A stretch of 64,000 nucleotides of DNA from NCBI GenBank assembly GCA_963778845.1, contig CAVZVW010000009.1:434001-498000 (forward strand), written 5' to 3'. The DNA is from CAVZVW01 sp963778845 (lineage in GTDB: Bacteria > Actinomycetota > Actinomycetes > Actinomycetales > Kineosporiaceae). The translations under genes were made by a program, and so were the position numbers. Numbering within the stretch: the first letter of the stretch is position 1; the number at the start of each line of letters is the position of its first letter. Shown one piece after another: positions 47,204 to 54,593 of this stretch. The notes under the pieces are model-generated. The model did not search any database. It was not told the origin of the DNA and was given only the letters and a program-made list of their open reading frames with translations.

Positions 47204-48013
47204 GTGATCGTAGTCAGTGTCTGCAGCCTCAAGGGCGGCGTGGGTAAGACCTCCGTCGTCCTCGGCCTGGCTTCGGCCGCCCTGACCAAGGCCATCCCCA
47301 CCCTGGTCGTGGACCTCGACCCCCAGGCCGACGCCACGACCGGCCTGGACGTCGCGGACCCGCCGGCCACGACCCTGGTCGACGTGCTGGCGAACTCACG
47401 TCGGCGCGTCCTCGACGCGGCTGTCGCACCGAGCGGCTGGACCTCCGACCACCCCGGCGCGCTCGACGTCTTGCCGGGGTCGTACGAGGTGAGCGTCTAC
47501 GACGGACCCCGCACGGGCGAGCGGGCGCTGACCAGGCTGGCTCAGCACGTGGCGCGACTCGAGCGCTACCGACTCGTGATCATCGACTGCCCCCCGTCGC
47601 TCGGGGCCCTCACGCGCTCGGGACTGGTTGCGAGCCACCGGGCGATCGTCGTCACCGAGCCGGCCCTCTTCTCCGTCACGGCGGCAGACCGCGCCCTGCG
47701 CGCCGTCGACGAGCTGCGCCGCAGCGTGGCACCCGCGCTGCAGCCCCTCGGCGTGCTCGTGAACCGCTTCCGGGAGCGCTCGCCCGAGCACCGGTTCCGG
47801 GTGGCCGAGCTGGCCGACATGTTCGGCCCGCTCGTGCTGTCTCCCGCGATCCCCGAGCGCAGTGCCCTCCAGCAGGCTCAGGGCGCCAGCCAGCCCGTCC
47901 ATGCATGGCCCGGTCCGGCCGCCATGGAGCTGGCTCAGGTGTTCGACACGCACCTGTCTCGCATCATGCGGGCCAGCACGCGCAACGCGCGCCGCGCCAC
48001 CGTCGCACGCTGA
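47204..48013 (+). CDS. ParA/Soj-type ATPase
   Basis: 269-residue deviant-Walker ATPase. VVSVCSLKGGVGKTSVVLGL holds the KGGVGKT box, DLDPQADATTGLD the second signature, and VIIDCPPSLGALT Walker B. No ParB gene or parS-like repeat is nearby, so it is an orphan that may place another cellular cargo; in some actinobacteria such orphans sit by the same merR/gcvP block. It is convergent with the MerR gene (20 nt gap) and divergent from gcvP. Confidence 0.9.
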   Translation: MIVVSVCSLKGGVGKTSVVLGLASAALTKAIPTLVVDLDPQADATTGLDVADPPATTLVDVLANSRRRVLDAAVAPSGWTSDHPGALDVLPGSYEVSVYDGPRTGERALTRLAQHVARLERYRLVIIDCPPSLGALTRSGLVASHRAIVVTEPALFSVTAADRALRAVDELRRSVAPALQPLGVLVNRFRERSPEHRFRVAELADMFGPLVLSPAIPERSALQQAQGASQPVHAWPGPAAMELAQVFDTHLSRIMRASTRNARRATVAR

Positions 48014-48032
48014 CCACCGGTCGCCGGTCGAG

Positions 48033-48641
48033 TCAGCCGGCCGCGCGCTCCCGGCGCCGCCGCGACAGCTCATCGTCGGACGCCGCGCCGGGGGCATCGG
48101 TGTCCGCCTCCTCCGCCCGCTCCCCCGGCAGCTGCGCCAGGGTGCCCTCGATCTCGCGCCATACCCTGCCCACGGCGATGCCGAAGACGCCCTGCCCGCC
48201 CTGGACGAGGTCGATGACCTCGTCGGCGGACGTGCACTCGTACACGCTCGCGCCGTCACTCATCAGTGTGATCTGCGCGAGGTCCTCGACACCGCGCTGG
48301 CGCAGGTGCGCGACAGCGGTGCGGATCTGCTGCAGGGACACCCCGGAGTCGAGAAGCTTCTTGACCACCTTCAGGACGAGGATGTCCCGGAACCCGTACA
48401 GCCTCTGGGTGCCCGACCCTGTCGCGGGCCGCACGCCTGGCTCGACCAGCCCGGTGCGAGCCCAGTAGTCCAGCTGTCGGTAAGTGATGCCCGCGGCGCG
48501 ACAGGCGGTCGGCCCCCGGTAGCCGATGTGCTCGTCGAGCACGGGGAGGTCGTCGGAGAACAGCAGACCCTGCGCCTGCTCGGGGATCACCCGTCGAGTC
48601 TCGCCGTTCGCCCGACCCGTGGCGTCACCAGTGCCGCTCAC
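48033..48641 (-). CDS. MerR family regulator, homologous to Rv1830 (ResR/McbR)
   Basis: 202-residue MerR-type regulator. The winged HTH reads YRGPTACRAAGITYRQLDYW then GLVEPGVRP; a dimerisation helix and SLQQIRTAVAHLRQRG follow. There is a variable acidic and Arg-rich tail. By gene order (garA, ftsR-like, DUF151, merR, gcvP) it corresponds to M. tuberculosis Rv1830, linked to growth and cell-division control. The 287-nt upstream region includes a 27-bp palindrome that also occurs in modified form before garA. Confidence 0.9.
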   Translation of the reverse strand: MSGTGDATGRANGETRRVIPEQAQGLLFSDDLPVLDEHIGYRGPTACRAAGITYRQLDYWARTGLVEPGVRPATGSGTQRLYGFRDILVLKVVKKLLDSGVSLQQIRTAVAHLRQRGVEDLAQITLMSDGASVYECTSADEVIDLVQGGQGVFGIAVGRVWREIEGTLAQLPGERAEEADTDAPGAASDDELSRRRRERAAG

Positions 48642-48928
48642 GCCGACCTCCGCTTCAGACGCCCTCGGTGGGGGAAGGACCGCGAGGCCCCGACAGCGCG
48701 GGCCACAACGGTGGAACTACAGCGAGGACGTTTCTCCTGCACGGTAGGCCCGCAAGGGAGGGCCGTCAACGAAGCGCGTACGGGTGAACACGGCGTGTCG
48801 CGTCGTGACCGGGCCACGCCAGGGGTTCGTCGGCTTTCGCCAGCGGTGATCGAGGAGTTGTAAGCCGAGCTGTGTGGCCGATGTCTCACCCTCGAGTCGA
48901 GGTTGAGACTGGGTCGTCGGACCGGGGC
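48642..48928. other. 287-nt intergenic stretch upstream of the MerR gene
   Basis: No gene. It holds the palindrome at 48883-48909 near the DUF151 stop and otherwise the probable promoter region of the MerR gene; no clear -35/-10 pair was seen. Confidence 0.5.
48883..48909. promoter_or_regulatory. 27-bp palindrome, MerR-type operator motif copy 1
   Basis: Arms GTCTCACCCTCGA and TCGAGGTTGAGAC around a central G, one mismatch in 13 bp. Its inner 23 nt (48885-48907) match the site before garA at 19 positions. It lies 20 nt past the DUF151 stop and 242 nt before the MerR gene. Confidence 0.65.
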
Positions 48929-49408
48929 TCAGGTCTGCGCTTCCGGCTTCTCGAAGTCCTCCGGGGAGACCTGGTCGAGGAACTCCCGGAACTTCTCGAC
49001 CTCGTCGTCCTCCTCGTCCGGCACAGCGACCCCGCCCGCCTCGAGCACCTCGTCGGCGCCGAGGATGCGGCATCCGACGCGCAGCGCCAGCGCGATCGCG
49101 TCGGACGAGCGCGAGCCCACTACCAGCCCGCCGTCGAAGGCCAGCTCGGCGTGGTAGACGCCGTCGCGCATCGCGATGATCCGCACCTCTTCCAGCCGCC
49201 GCCCGAAGGCAGCAATGACGTCGCGCATCAGGTCGTGCGTCATCGGTCGCGGAGGGACGACGCCCTGCTGGGCGAACGCGATGGCGCTCGCCTCAGGGGC
49301 ACCCACCCAGATCGGCAGGTACCGGTCACCACCACGCTCGCGCAGCAGCACGATCGGGTTGTTGGAGGGCATCTCCACCCTGACACCGACGACGTCCAGC
49401 TCGCGCAC
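48929..49408 (-). CDS. Bifunctional nuclease family protein (DUF151)
   Basis: 159-residue DUF151 protein; plant relatives have DNase and RNase activity, while the bacterial role is unclear. Conserved blocks are NNPIVLLRERGGDRYLPIWV, EASAIAFAQQG, THDLMRDVIAAFG, VYHAELAFDGG and SRSSDAIALALRVGCRIL. An acidic C-terminal tail (DEEDDEVEKFREFL) follows. It corresponds to Rv1829. GTG 49408 has TACGGT 6 nt upstream, a leaderless start, so it has its own promoter within the block. Confidence 0.9.
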   Translation of the reverse strand: MRELDVVGVRVEMPSNNPIVLLRERGGDRYLPIWVGAPEASAIAFAQQGVVPPRPMTHDLMRDVIAAFGRRLEEVRIIAMRDGVYHAELAFDGGLVVGSRSSDAIALALRVGCRILGADEVLEAGGVAVPDEEDDEVEKFREFLDQVSPEDFEKPEAQT

Positions 49409-49477
49409 CTTGCCACCGTACCCTCGCGCCCGGCGCCGCGCGACGGACCCTCGGGTCGGGCCACCGGCTGCTCGCGG

Positions 49478-50227
49478 TCAGAACCCGCCGCGCTCCATGG
49501 CGGAGGTGACGAGGGCCGCGTGCAGCCGCAGGCACAGCGCGGCCACCTCCCGGCCGGCCTCCTCGGCCCGGGCCGATGCCTCGGGACCGGGTTGGCGCTG
49601 CATCGGCCTCACCACCTGCTCGACCAGCCCCGCCTCGCGGTCCGCGGCGGCCCGGAACGCGCGCAGATGCCGTGGCTCGATGCCGTAGGCCCCGAGCTGG
49701 GCCGCGATCCGCGCCACGACTGCGGCCTCGCCGTCGAAGAAGCCGCTGCCTCCCCGGACGGCCACGAGGCCGTGCGCCTCGAGTGCGGTGAGCAGCGCCT
49801 CGTCGGCACCGCTGATCTCCACGAGCTCGGCGCGGGTCATGCGTAGGTCGCGCCCCTGGCGGGGGTATCGCTCGGCAGTCGGGATAGGCGACCCGTCGTC
49901 GACGAGGCGTGGCATGCCTGCCCGACCACCGGGCAGCGGCGCGGGCTCCTCCCCTGCGTCCACCGCCTCCAGGTACTCCCGGATCACCCGCAACGGGAGG
50001 TAGTGGTCGCGCTGGCGGCTCAGGATGAATCGGAGCCGCTCGACGTCCTGCGCGGTGAACTTGCGGTACCCGGACGGCGTCCGCTCCGGTTCGACGAGCC
50101 CCTGCTCCTCGAGGAAGCGGATCTTGGAGATGGTCACCTCGGGGAAGTCGGCGCGAAGCAGCCCGAGCACCTCGCCGATGCTCATGGTCGCGTCCTGCCT
50201 ACCCCGCCGACCAGCGGCCGCGCTCAC
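49478..50227 (-). CDS. ftsR: MerR-family cell-division regulator FtsR
   Basis: About 249 residues. MerR-like activator; in Corynebacterium glutamicum FtsR activates ftsZ. The N-terminal domain MSIGEVLGLLRADFPEVTIS, KIRFLEEQGLVEPERTPSGY and DVERLRFILSRQRDHYLPLR are near-identical to the family. A second winged-helix-like domain (TRAELVEISGADEALLTALE) follows. The start is GTG 50227 or 50230, after GAGGGG; ATG 50185 would also keep the whole HTH. It corresponds to Rv1828. It begins 50 nt past the garA stop. Confidence 0.88.
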   Translation of the reverse strand: MSAAAGRRGRQDATMSIGEVLGLLRADFPEVTISKIRFLEEQGLVEPERTPSGYRKFTAQDVERLRFILSRQRDHYLPLRVIREYLEAVDAGEEPAPLPGGRAGMPRLVDDGSPIPTAERYPRQGRDLRMTRAELVEISGADEALLTALEAHGLVAVRGGSGFFDGEAAVVARIAAQLGAYGIEPRHLRAFRAAADREAGLVEQVVRPMQRQPGPEASARAEEAGREVAALCLRLHAALVTSAMERGGF

Positions 50228-50276
50228 CACGACGACACCACCCGTCCCCTCTAGGCGTCCACCCCCACTGCTCGCC

Positions 50277-50768
50277 TCACCACCCCGAGCCGCCGCCCGC
50301 GTCCAGGGGGCTTGGATGGAAGACAAGCCGGTACTTGCCGATCTGGACCTCGTCCCCGTCGCGCAGCACCGCCTCGTCGATGCGGTCGCGCTGGACGTAC
50401 GTGCCGTTGAGACTTCCGACGTCGCGGACGACGAAGTGATCCTCCCGGCGCACGAACTCCGCGTGCTTGCGCGACACGGTCACGTCGTCGAGGAAGATGT
50501 CGCTGTCGGGCCGGCGTCCCGCCGTCGTGCGGTCGGCGTCGAGCAGGAACCGCGCGCCGGCATTAGGACCACGCTGCACGATGAGCAGCGCGGAGTGCCC
50601 CGGAAGCGCCTGGACGGCAGCCTCGTCGGCGGCGGACATGCCGCTCTCGGTGACCTCGGGGGCATCGGCCGGCGCCACAGCACCGAGGGAGATCGTGGTG
50701 TCCGTGGGGAGGACCGTCGACGTGGTCTCCCCTGGGTCCGGTCCTGGTCCTGGCGGGGACACCGACAT
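50277..50768 (-). CDS. garA: FHA-domain protein GarA/OdhI
   Basis: 163 residues. Phosphothreonine-binding regulator of the 2-oxoglutarate node (inhibits 2-oxoglutarate dehydrogenase and glutamate dehydrogenase in mycobacteria and corynebacteria). The N-terminal phosphorylation motif ETTS is present (GETTSTVLP), and the FHA domain has GRRPDSDIFLDDVTVSRKHA and VRDVGSLNGTYVQRD. ATG 50768 is chosen because GAGGAGG precedes it; the GTG at 50792 has none. The linker between motif and FHA domain is longer than in GarA. A MerR-type promoter lies upstream. Confidence 0.9.
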   Translation of the reverse strand: MSVSPPGPGPDPGETTSTVLPTDTTISLGAVAPADAPEVTESGMSAADEAAVQALPGHSALLIVQRGPNAGARFLLDADRTTAGRRPDSDIFLDDVTVSRKHAEFVRREDHFVVRDVGSLNGTYVQRDRIDEAVLRDGDEVQIGKYRLVFHPSPLDAGGGSGW

Positions 50769-50800
50769 GCCGCCTCCTCCTCGCGCACTCACGTGCAGAA

Positions 50801-50831
50801 AGCCTAACCCTCGATACCAGGTTGAGGTGAA
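50801..50831 (-). promoter_or_regulatory. garA promoter with 19-bp spacer, MerR-type operator copy 2
   Basis: On the minus strand TTCACC (50831-50826), a 19-nt spacer, then TAGGCT (50806-50801). The spacer contains CTCAACCT-N4-TCGAGGGT, matching the palindrome at 48885-48907. A long 19-bp spacer holding an inverted repeat is the classic layout of a MerR-activated promoter. Confidence 0.65.
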
Positions 50832-50849
50832 CGGCGAGCCCGGTGCTGC

Positions 50850-51236
50850 TCAGCCGAGCTGGGCCTTGTACGCCTCGGCGTCCAGCAGGCCGCTCAGTAC
50901 CGCGGGGTCGCTCACCTGTACGGAGAACATCCAGCCCTCACCATACGGGTCGGTGTTCACGAGCTCGGGCGAGGCGTCGAGCGCGGCGTTACGGCCGGTC
51001 ACGGTGCCCGACACGGGTGCGTAGATGTCGCTCACGCTCTTCGTCGACTCGACCTCGCCGCAGACCGCCCCGGCCTCGAGCGCGGCGCCCTCGTCCGGTG
51101 CGGTCACGTAGACGATGTCGCCCAGGGCGTCCTGGGCGTACGCGGTGATGCCCACGCGGACGGTGTCGCCGTCCAGCCGGACCCACTCGTGCTCGGCGGT
51201 GTAACGCAGATCCGCCGGGTAGTCGAACTCAGACAT
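50850..51236 (-). CDS. gcvH: Glycine cleavage system H protein
   Basis: 128-residue lipoyl carrier that shuttles the aminomethyl group between GcvP, GcvT and Lpd. It shows RYTAEHEWVRLDGDTVRVGI, ALGDIVYVTAPDEG and the lipoyl lysine in GEVESTKSVSDIYAPVSG. ATG 51236 has GGAGAGGAA upstream. It is followed by garA, as in mycobacteria (Rv1826-Rv1827). Confidence 0.96.
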   Translation of the reverse strand: MSEFDYPADLRYTAEHEWVRLDGDTVRVGITAYAQDALGDIVYVTAPDEGAALEAGAVCGEVESTKSVSDIYAPVSGTVTGRNAALDASPELVNTDPYGEGWMFSVQVSDPAVLSGLLDAEAYKAQLG

Positions 51237-51344
51237 CGCTTCCTCTCCAGTCGTCACGTCGGGATCCTTGCCGTGCAGTCTGGCCCTTGTTGGCCTCGCG
51301 CTCGCCGAGCGCGATCGGCGCCTGCCGTGGCCGCCCTGAGGAGA

Positions 51345-52463
51345 TCACGGGGACGGCGCCGGAGCCGGGTGAGCGTACTGATGCTGCGGAATGGACCGCA
51401 AGGCTGCCACGGCGAGGGACTGGCTCGGGTGCACCGAGCCCTGCGATCCCCGCTGTCGCAGGACCTCCAGCACGCCTCCGGGGATGTCGAGTGCGGCGGC
51501 CAGGGTCTGCGGGTCCCCGATGACGGTGAAGTGGTAGGGGGGCGTCAGCAACGTGCCGTCGACCACGACCCCGGCCCCGCCCGGGTCGTCGACGAACCAG
51601 GTGTCCGCCACCACGCGGACGTTGCCGAGCTGCACCGCCTCGGCGCCCGCGTCGCGAAGCTCCTGCAGCGTGTCGAGGAGGATCGCCGCGGTGACCCCGT
51701 GCCCGGGGTCGTTGATGGTGAGCTCGATGCCGGGCCCCGCCGCGGGCGCCGTGCCGGTGAGGATCGCCAGAACGTCGAGGCGGTCCTTGGCGGCCTTCTG
51801 GGCCGCCTGGCTCTTGTCGCTGCCGGAGCGGAGCTGGTCGCGGGTGATCTGCAGCTGACGGGCCTCCTCCTCCAGGCGCGTCGCGCGCCCAGTGAGGTTG
51901 TCGAGGATGCCCACGAGCTCGCCTTGCCGCAGCCCGGAGATTCCCGACTCCTGCGTCTGGCGTGCCTGCGCCACCAGGGCGAAGCCGAGGCCGGCACACA
52001 GAAGGGCTGCCAGCAGCTGGCCCCTGGTCAACCGCGGGCGCGCGACCGCGCGCAGCCGAGCCCACGCCGTCCGCGGCGGCACCCACGCCGCGCGCCGGCC
52101 CTCCGGGGCTCCCACATCCTCGAGTCGTGCTGCTGGCTCGGAGTACGTCGCGCTCTCGGCCAGCGCTGTGCTCTCGGCCAGCGCTGTGCTCTCGGCCAGC
52201 GCTGTGCTCTCGGCCAGCGCTGTGCTCTCCACCATCCCGGCGTCCGGTGGCGACGTGAGGTGGGCCGGTTGGGCTGTCTCCTCGTCGGGGTCCGCCGGGT
52301 CGCTGTCGAGGGTGCCGCCCTCGGCAGGCTCGCCAGGGTCGACCCTGCCCGGGTCGACGTCCACGGCTGCGGGCTCCCCCAGGCGCGAGCCACCAGCCGG
52401 CACCGCGCCGGTCGGGTCACGCTGGGCGGCCTCGGATGCCGACCCGTCAGGGGCGTCTGGCAC
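51345..52463 (-). CDS. DUF881 membrane protein with repeat-bearing cytoplasmic tail
   Basis: 372 residues. Single-pass membrane protein of the DUF881 family (Rv1825 homologue by position), unknown function, suggested to act in the cell envelope. The first 130 residues are an acidic, Pro/Ala-rich cytoplasmic tail with four perfect 6-residue repeats (ESTALA). The helix LLAALLCAGLGFALVAQARQ and a coiled coil follow, then the DUF881 core with GPGIELTINDPGHGV and PPYHFTVIGDPQTLAAALDI. GTG 52463 starts 4 nt after the sbp stop. It forms an operon with sbp and the other DUF881 gene. Confidence 0.88.
   Translation of the reverse strand: MPDAPDGSASEAAQRDPTGAVPAGGSRLGEPAAVDVDPGRVDPGEPAEGGTLDSDPADPDEETAQPAHLTSPPDAGMVESTALAESTALAESTALAESTALAESATYSEPAARLEDVGAPEGRRAAWVPPRTAWARLRAVARPRLTRGQLLAALLCAGLGFALVAQARQTQESGISGLRQGELVGILDNLTGRATRLEEEARQLQITRDQLRSGSDKSQAAQKAAKDRLDVLAILTGTAPAAGPGIELTINDPGHGVTAAILLDTLQELRDAGAEAVQLGNVRVVADTWFVDDPGGAGVVVDGTLLTPPYHFTVIGDPQTLAAALDIPGGVLEVLRQRGSQGSVHPSQSLAVAALRSIPQHQYAHPAPAPSP
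52153..52224 (-). repeat. 18-nt tandem repeat, four perfect units, in the DUF881 gene
   Basis: Plus-strand unit CTCTCGGCCAGCGCTGTG, four times. It keeps frame and encodes repeats of the six residues ESTALA in the cytoplasmic tail. A partial fifth unit (CTCTCC) follows. Confidence 0.95.
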
Positions 52464-52466
52464 TGG

Positions 52467-52799
52467 TCAGGCCCTGAAGAGGTGTCGCCGGATGGAGGCC
52501 GCGTTGGAGAAGATCCTGATACCGAGGACCACGACCACCCCGGTCGACAGCTGTGCGCCCACGCCAAGCTGGTCACCGAGGTAGACGATCAGGGCGGCGA
52601 CGACAACGTTGGACAGGAACGAGACTGTGAAGACGCGGTCGTTGAAGATGCCGTCGAGAAGCGCTCGCAGACCTCCGAACACGGCGTCGAGAGCTGCGAC
52701 GACAGCGATCGGCAGGTACGGCTGCAGCCACAGCGGAACCTGGGGCTCAAGGACCAGCCCGGCGACGATGCCGATGACGAGTCCGATGGCCGCGATCAC
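52467..52799 (-). CDS. sbp: Small basic protein Sbp (DUF1290)
   Basis: 110-residue membrane protein of the DUF1290 family, first named in Bacillus near division genes, function unknown. Three hydrophobic helices are visible: IAAIGLVIGIVAGLVL, YLPIAVVAALDAVFGGLRAL and VVVAALIVYLGDQLGV. GTG 52799 directly follows the stop of the preceding DUF881 gene (TGA-GTG), so the two are coupled. It corresponds to Rv1824. Confidence 0.92.
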   Translation of the reverse strand: MIAAIGLVIGIVAGLVLEPQVPLWLQPYLPIAVVAALDAVFGGLRALLDGIFNDRVFTVSFLSNVVVAALIVYLGDQLGVGAQLSTGVVVVLGIRIFSNAASIRRHLFRA

Positions 52800-53795
52800 T
52801 CAGAACACCTCCGAGGTCAGGACGGCACCTCCGGGCGCCGCGCGGTGGCTGCTGCCTGGTGACGGTGTCACGGAAGGCGGGCGGCTGGGCGCCGGCGCAA
52901 CGGGCCGCGCCGTCCGCAGCACGAGCAACCCGGCGCCGGGCAGCTGGAGGTGCTCCTCCGCGGCGATCTTCACCGAGATGCCGTAGTTCTGCTGGAGCGA
53001 CTGTACGTAAGAGCCTGCCAGGTTGTCGGCGAAGCCCGTCTGGAGGGTCCGCGGGTTGCCTATCGCCCGCACCACGTACGGCGGCGACAACGGCCGGAAG
53101 TCCACCAGGACCGCCTGGCCGGCGGCGCGGATCGCAGACAGGGCCGTGAGCCGCTGACCGTTGATGGACAGTGACTCCGCCCCCGCGGCCCACAGCCCGT
53201 TGACGACGATCTGCAGGTCCCTGTCGAGGACCCGGCCCTGGTCGGTGGTGGTGTCGGGAGGTGAGTCGCCGATCGGTGTCTGGTTCACCCCCGGCGCGTC
53301 GTCCAGGGTGATCTGCACACCCTCCCCCTCGACCGGCAGCTCACCGGAGGCGAGCTCGAGGCGTTGAAGCTGAGCCGCGAGCGCGTCACCGCTGCCGCCC
53401 CTGAGGGCCGAGTCCTGCAAGGCAGTGATCTCGCTTCGCAGACCCTGGTTGGCCTTCTGCTGCCGGTCGATCGCAGCGGTTCGGCGTTCCACCTCCTGCA
53501 CGAGCAGCGCGCGTGCCCGCACGGCGGCCGGCTCCGGCGCCGTGAGCCTGGCCACAGCGGCCACGGTGACCACGCCCAGCACCAGTGCCAGGCCGAGCGT
53601 CACGAGACGTGAGGTGCCGGTGACATCGGCGTCTCCGTTGGCGGCCGCGAGCGCGTATCCAGGGTCCAGCGGATGCTCCATCGCCTCGCGCAGCAGCGCC
53701 ATAGATGCATCGGGGCGCCCAGCCGTCACCGCGCGAACGCGGGATCGCGACCCCGGTTTGGCGGCAGGCTTGTTCTCGTGCCCGGTCGTGCTCAT
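52800..53795 (-). CDS. DUF881 membrane protein (first copy)
   Basis: 331 residues. DUF881 protein, corresponding to Rv1823. A cytoplasmic lead of about 60 residues is followed by the helix LVTLGLALVLGVVTVAAVA, a coiled coil (EVERRTAAIDRQQKANQGL), then the DUF881 core with GEGVQITLDDAPG, DLQIVVNGLWAAGAESLSIN and PPYVVRAIGNPRTLQTGF. The C-terminus is Pro-rich and ends in SEVF. ATG 53795. It is the first gene of the DUF881-sbp-DUF881 unit and follows pgsA by 63 nt. Confidence 0.9.
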   Translation of the reverse strand: MSTTGHENKPAAKPGSRSRVRAVTAGRPDASMALLREAMEHPLDPGYALAAANGDADVTGTSRLVTLGLALVLGVVTVAAVARLTAPEPAAVRARALLVQEVERRTAAIDRQQKANQGLRSEITALQDSALRGGSGDALAAQLQRLELASGELPVEGEGVQITLDDAPGVNQTPIGDSPPDTTTDQGRVLDRDLQIVVNGLWAAGAESLSINGQRLTALSAIRAAGQAVLVDFRPLSPPYVVRAIGNPRTLQTGFADNLAGSYVQSLQQNYGISVKIAAEEHLQLPGAGLLVLRTARPVAPAPSRPPSVTPSPGSSHRAAPGGAVLTSEVF

Positions 53796-53858
53796 GCGCG
53801 GCCCATCGTCGCACGGTGCCAGGCCCGTTCGAGACCGACCTGTCGGGCACCTGACCGG

Positions 53859-54455
53859 CTAGAAGGTGCCCGGCGGTCGCACCGGCGGCGCAGCGATCAC
53901 CTCACGGACCTGGCGCACGTACAGGACACCGGCCCACCAGTACAGCGCCGTACCCCACCAGGCGAACGCCCACCCGATGGGGAGAGCGGGTCCCGCGGCA
54001 GGTCCGGTCCCCTGGCCGAGAAGCAGCAGAGGGAACGCACAGAGCAGCGAGAACGTGGCGGCCTTGCCGAGGAAATGCACGGGCAGGGGTCCGTAACCGT
54101 GGCGCCCCAGGACCGGAACCGTGAAGGCCAGCAACACGTCGCGACCGACGATCAGGATCACGAGCCACCACGGGATCACGTGCCGGTACCCCAGCCCGAC
54201 AAGTGTCGACAGGATGTACAGCCGGTCCGCCAACGGGTCGAGCAGCTGGCCCACCCGCGACACCTGCCCCCAACGCCGGGCGAGAGTGCCGTCGAGATAG
54301 TCGCTGAAGCCGCTGACGCAAAGCACGAGGAGGGCTGCGCCGTCCCGGTGGGTGATGAGCAGCCAGGCGAACACGGGGACCAGGACGAGGCGCAGGACGC
54401 TGAGCAGGTTGGGGATGGTCCACACTCGGTCGGTGACGCCCGGCTCGGCGCTCAC
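53859..54455 (-). CDS. pgsA: CDP-alcohol phosphatidyltransferase (PgsA-like)
   Basis: 199-residue membrane enzyme that links a phosphatidyl group to an alcohol such as glycerol-phosphate (Rv1822, pgsA2, homologue by position). The CDP-alcohol motif is complete: DGTLARRWGQVSRVGQLLDP with the following LAD. Several hydrophobic helices flank it (LLSVLRLVLVPVFAWLL and others). GTG 54455 has GAGGTG 6 nt upstream; ATG 54476 is an alternative. Upstream is a 17-nt tandem repeat. Confidence 0.88.
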   Translation of the reverse strand: MSAEPGVTDRVWTIPNLLSVLRLVLVPVFAWLLITHRDGAALLVLCVSGFSDYLDGTLARRWGQVSRVGQLLDPLADRLYILSTLVGLGYRHVIPWWLVILIVGRDVLLAFTVPVLGRHGYGPLPVHFLGKAATFSLLCAFPLLLLGQGTGPAAGPALPIGWAFAWWGTALYWWAGVLYVRQVREVIAAPPVRPPGTF

Positions 54456-54514
54456 ACGACCCACCTCGGCTCGCATCCGCGCACGCCGGGAGTCTCGCGC
54501 ACGCCCAGGTCGCG

Positions 54515-54562
54515 CGCACACGGGGGTCCGTCGCACACGGGGGTCCGTCGCACACGGGGTCC
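54515..54562. repeat. 17-nt tandem repeat upstream of pgsA
   Basis: Unit CGCACACGGGGGTCCGT, two perfect copies (54515-54531, 54532-54548) and a partial third (54549-54562). It lies between the hemA stop and the pgsA start. Confidence 0.9.
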
Positions 54563-54593
54563 AGGGGTGCCGCAGATGGCGGGCGTGCGGCGC

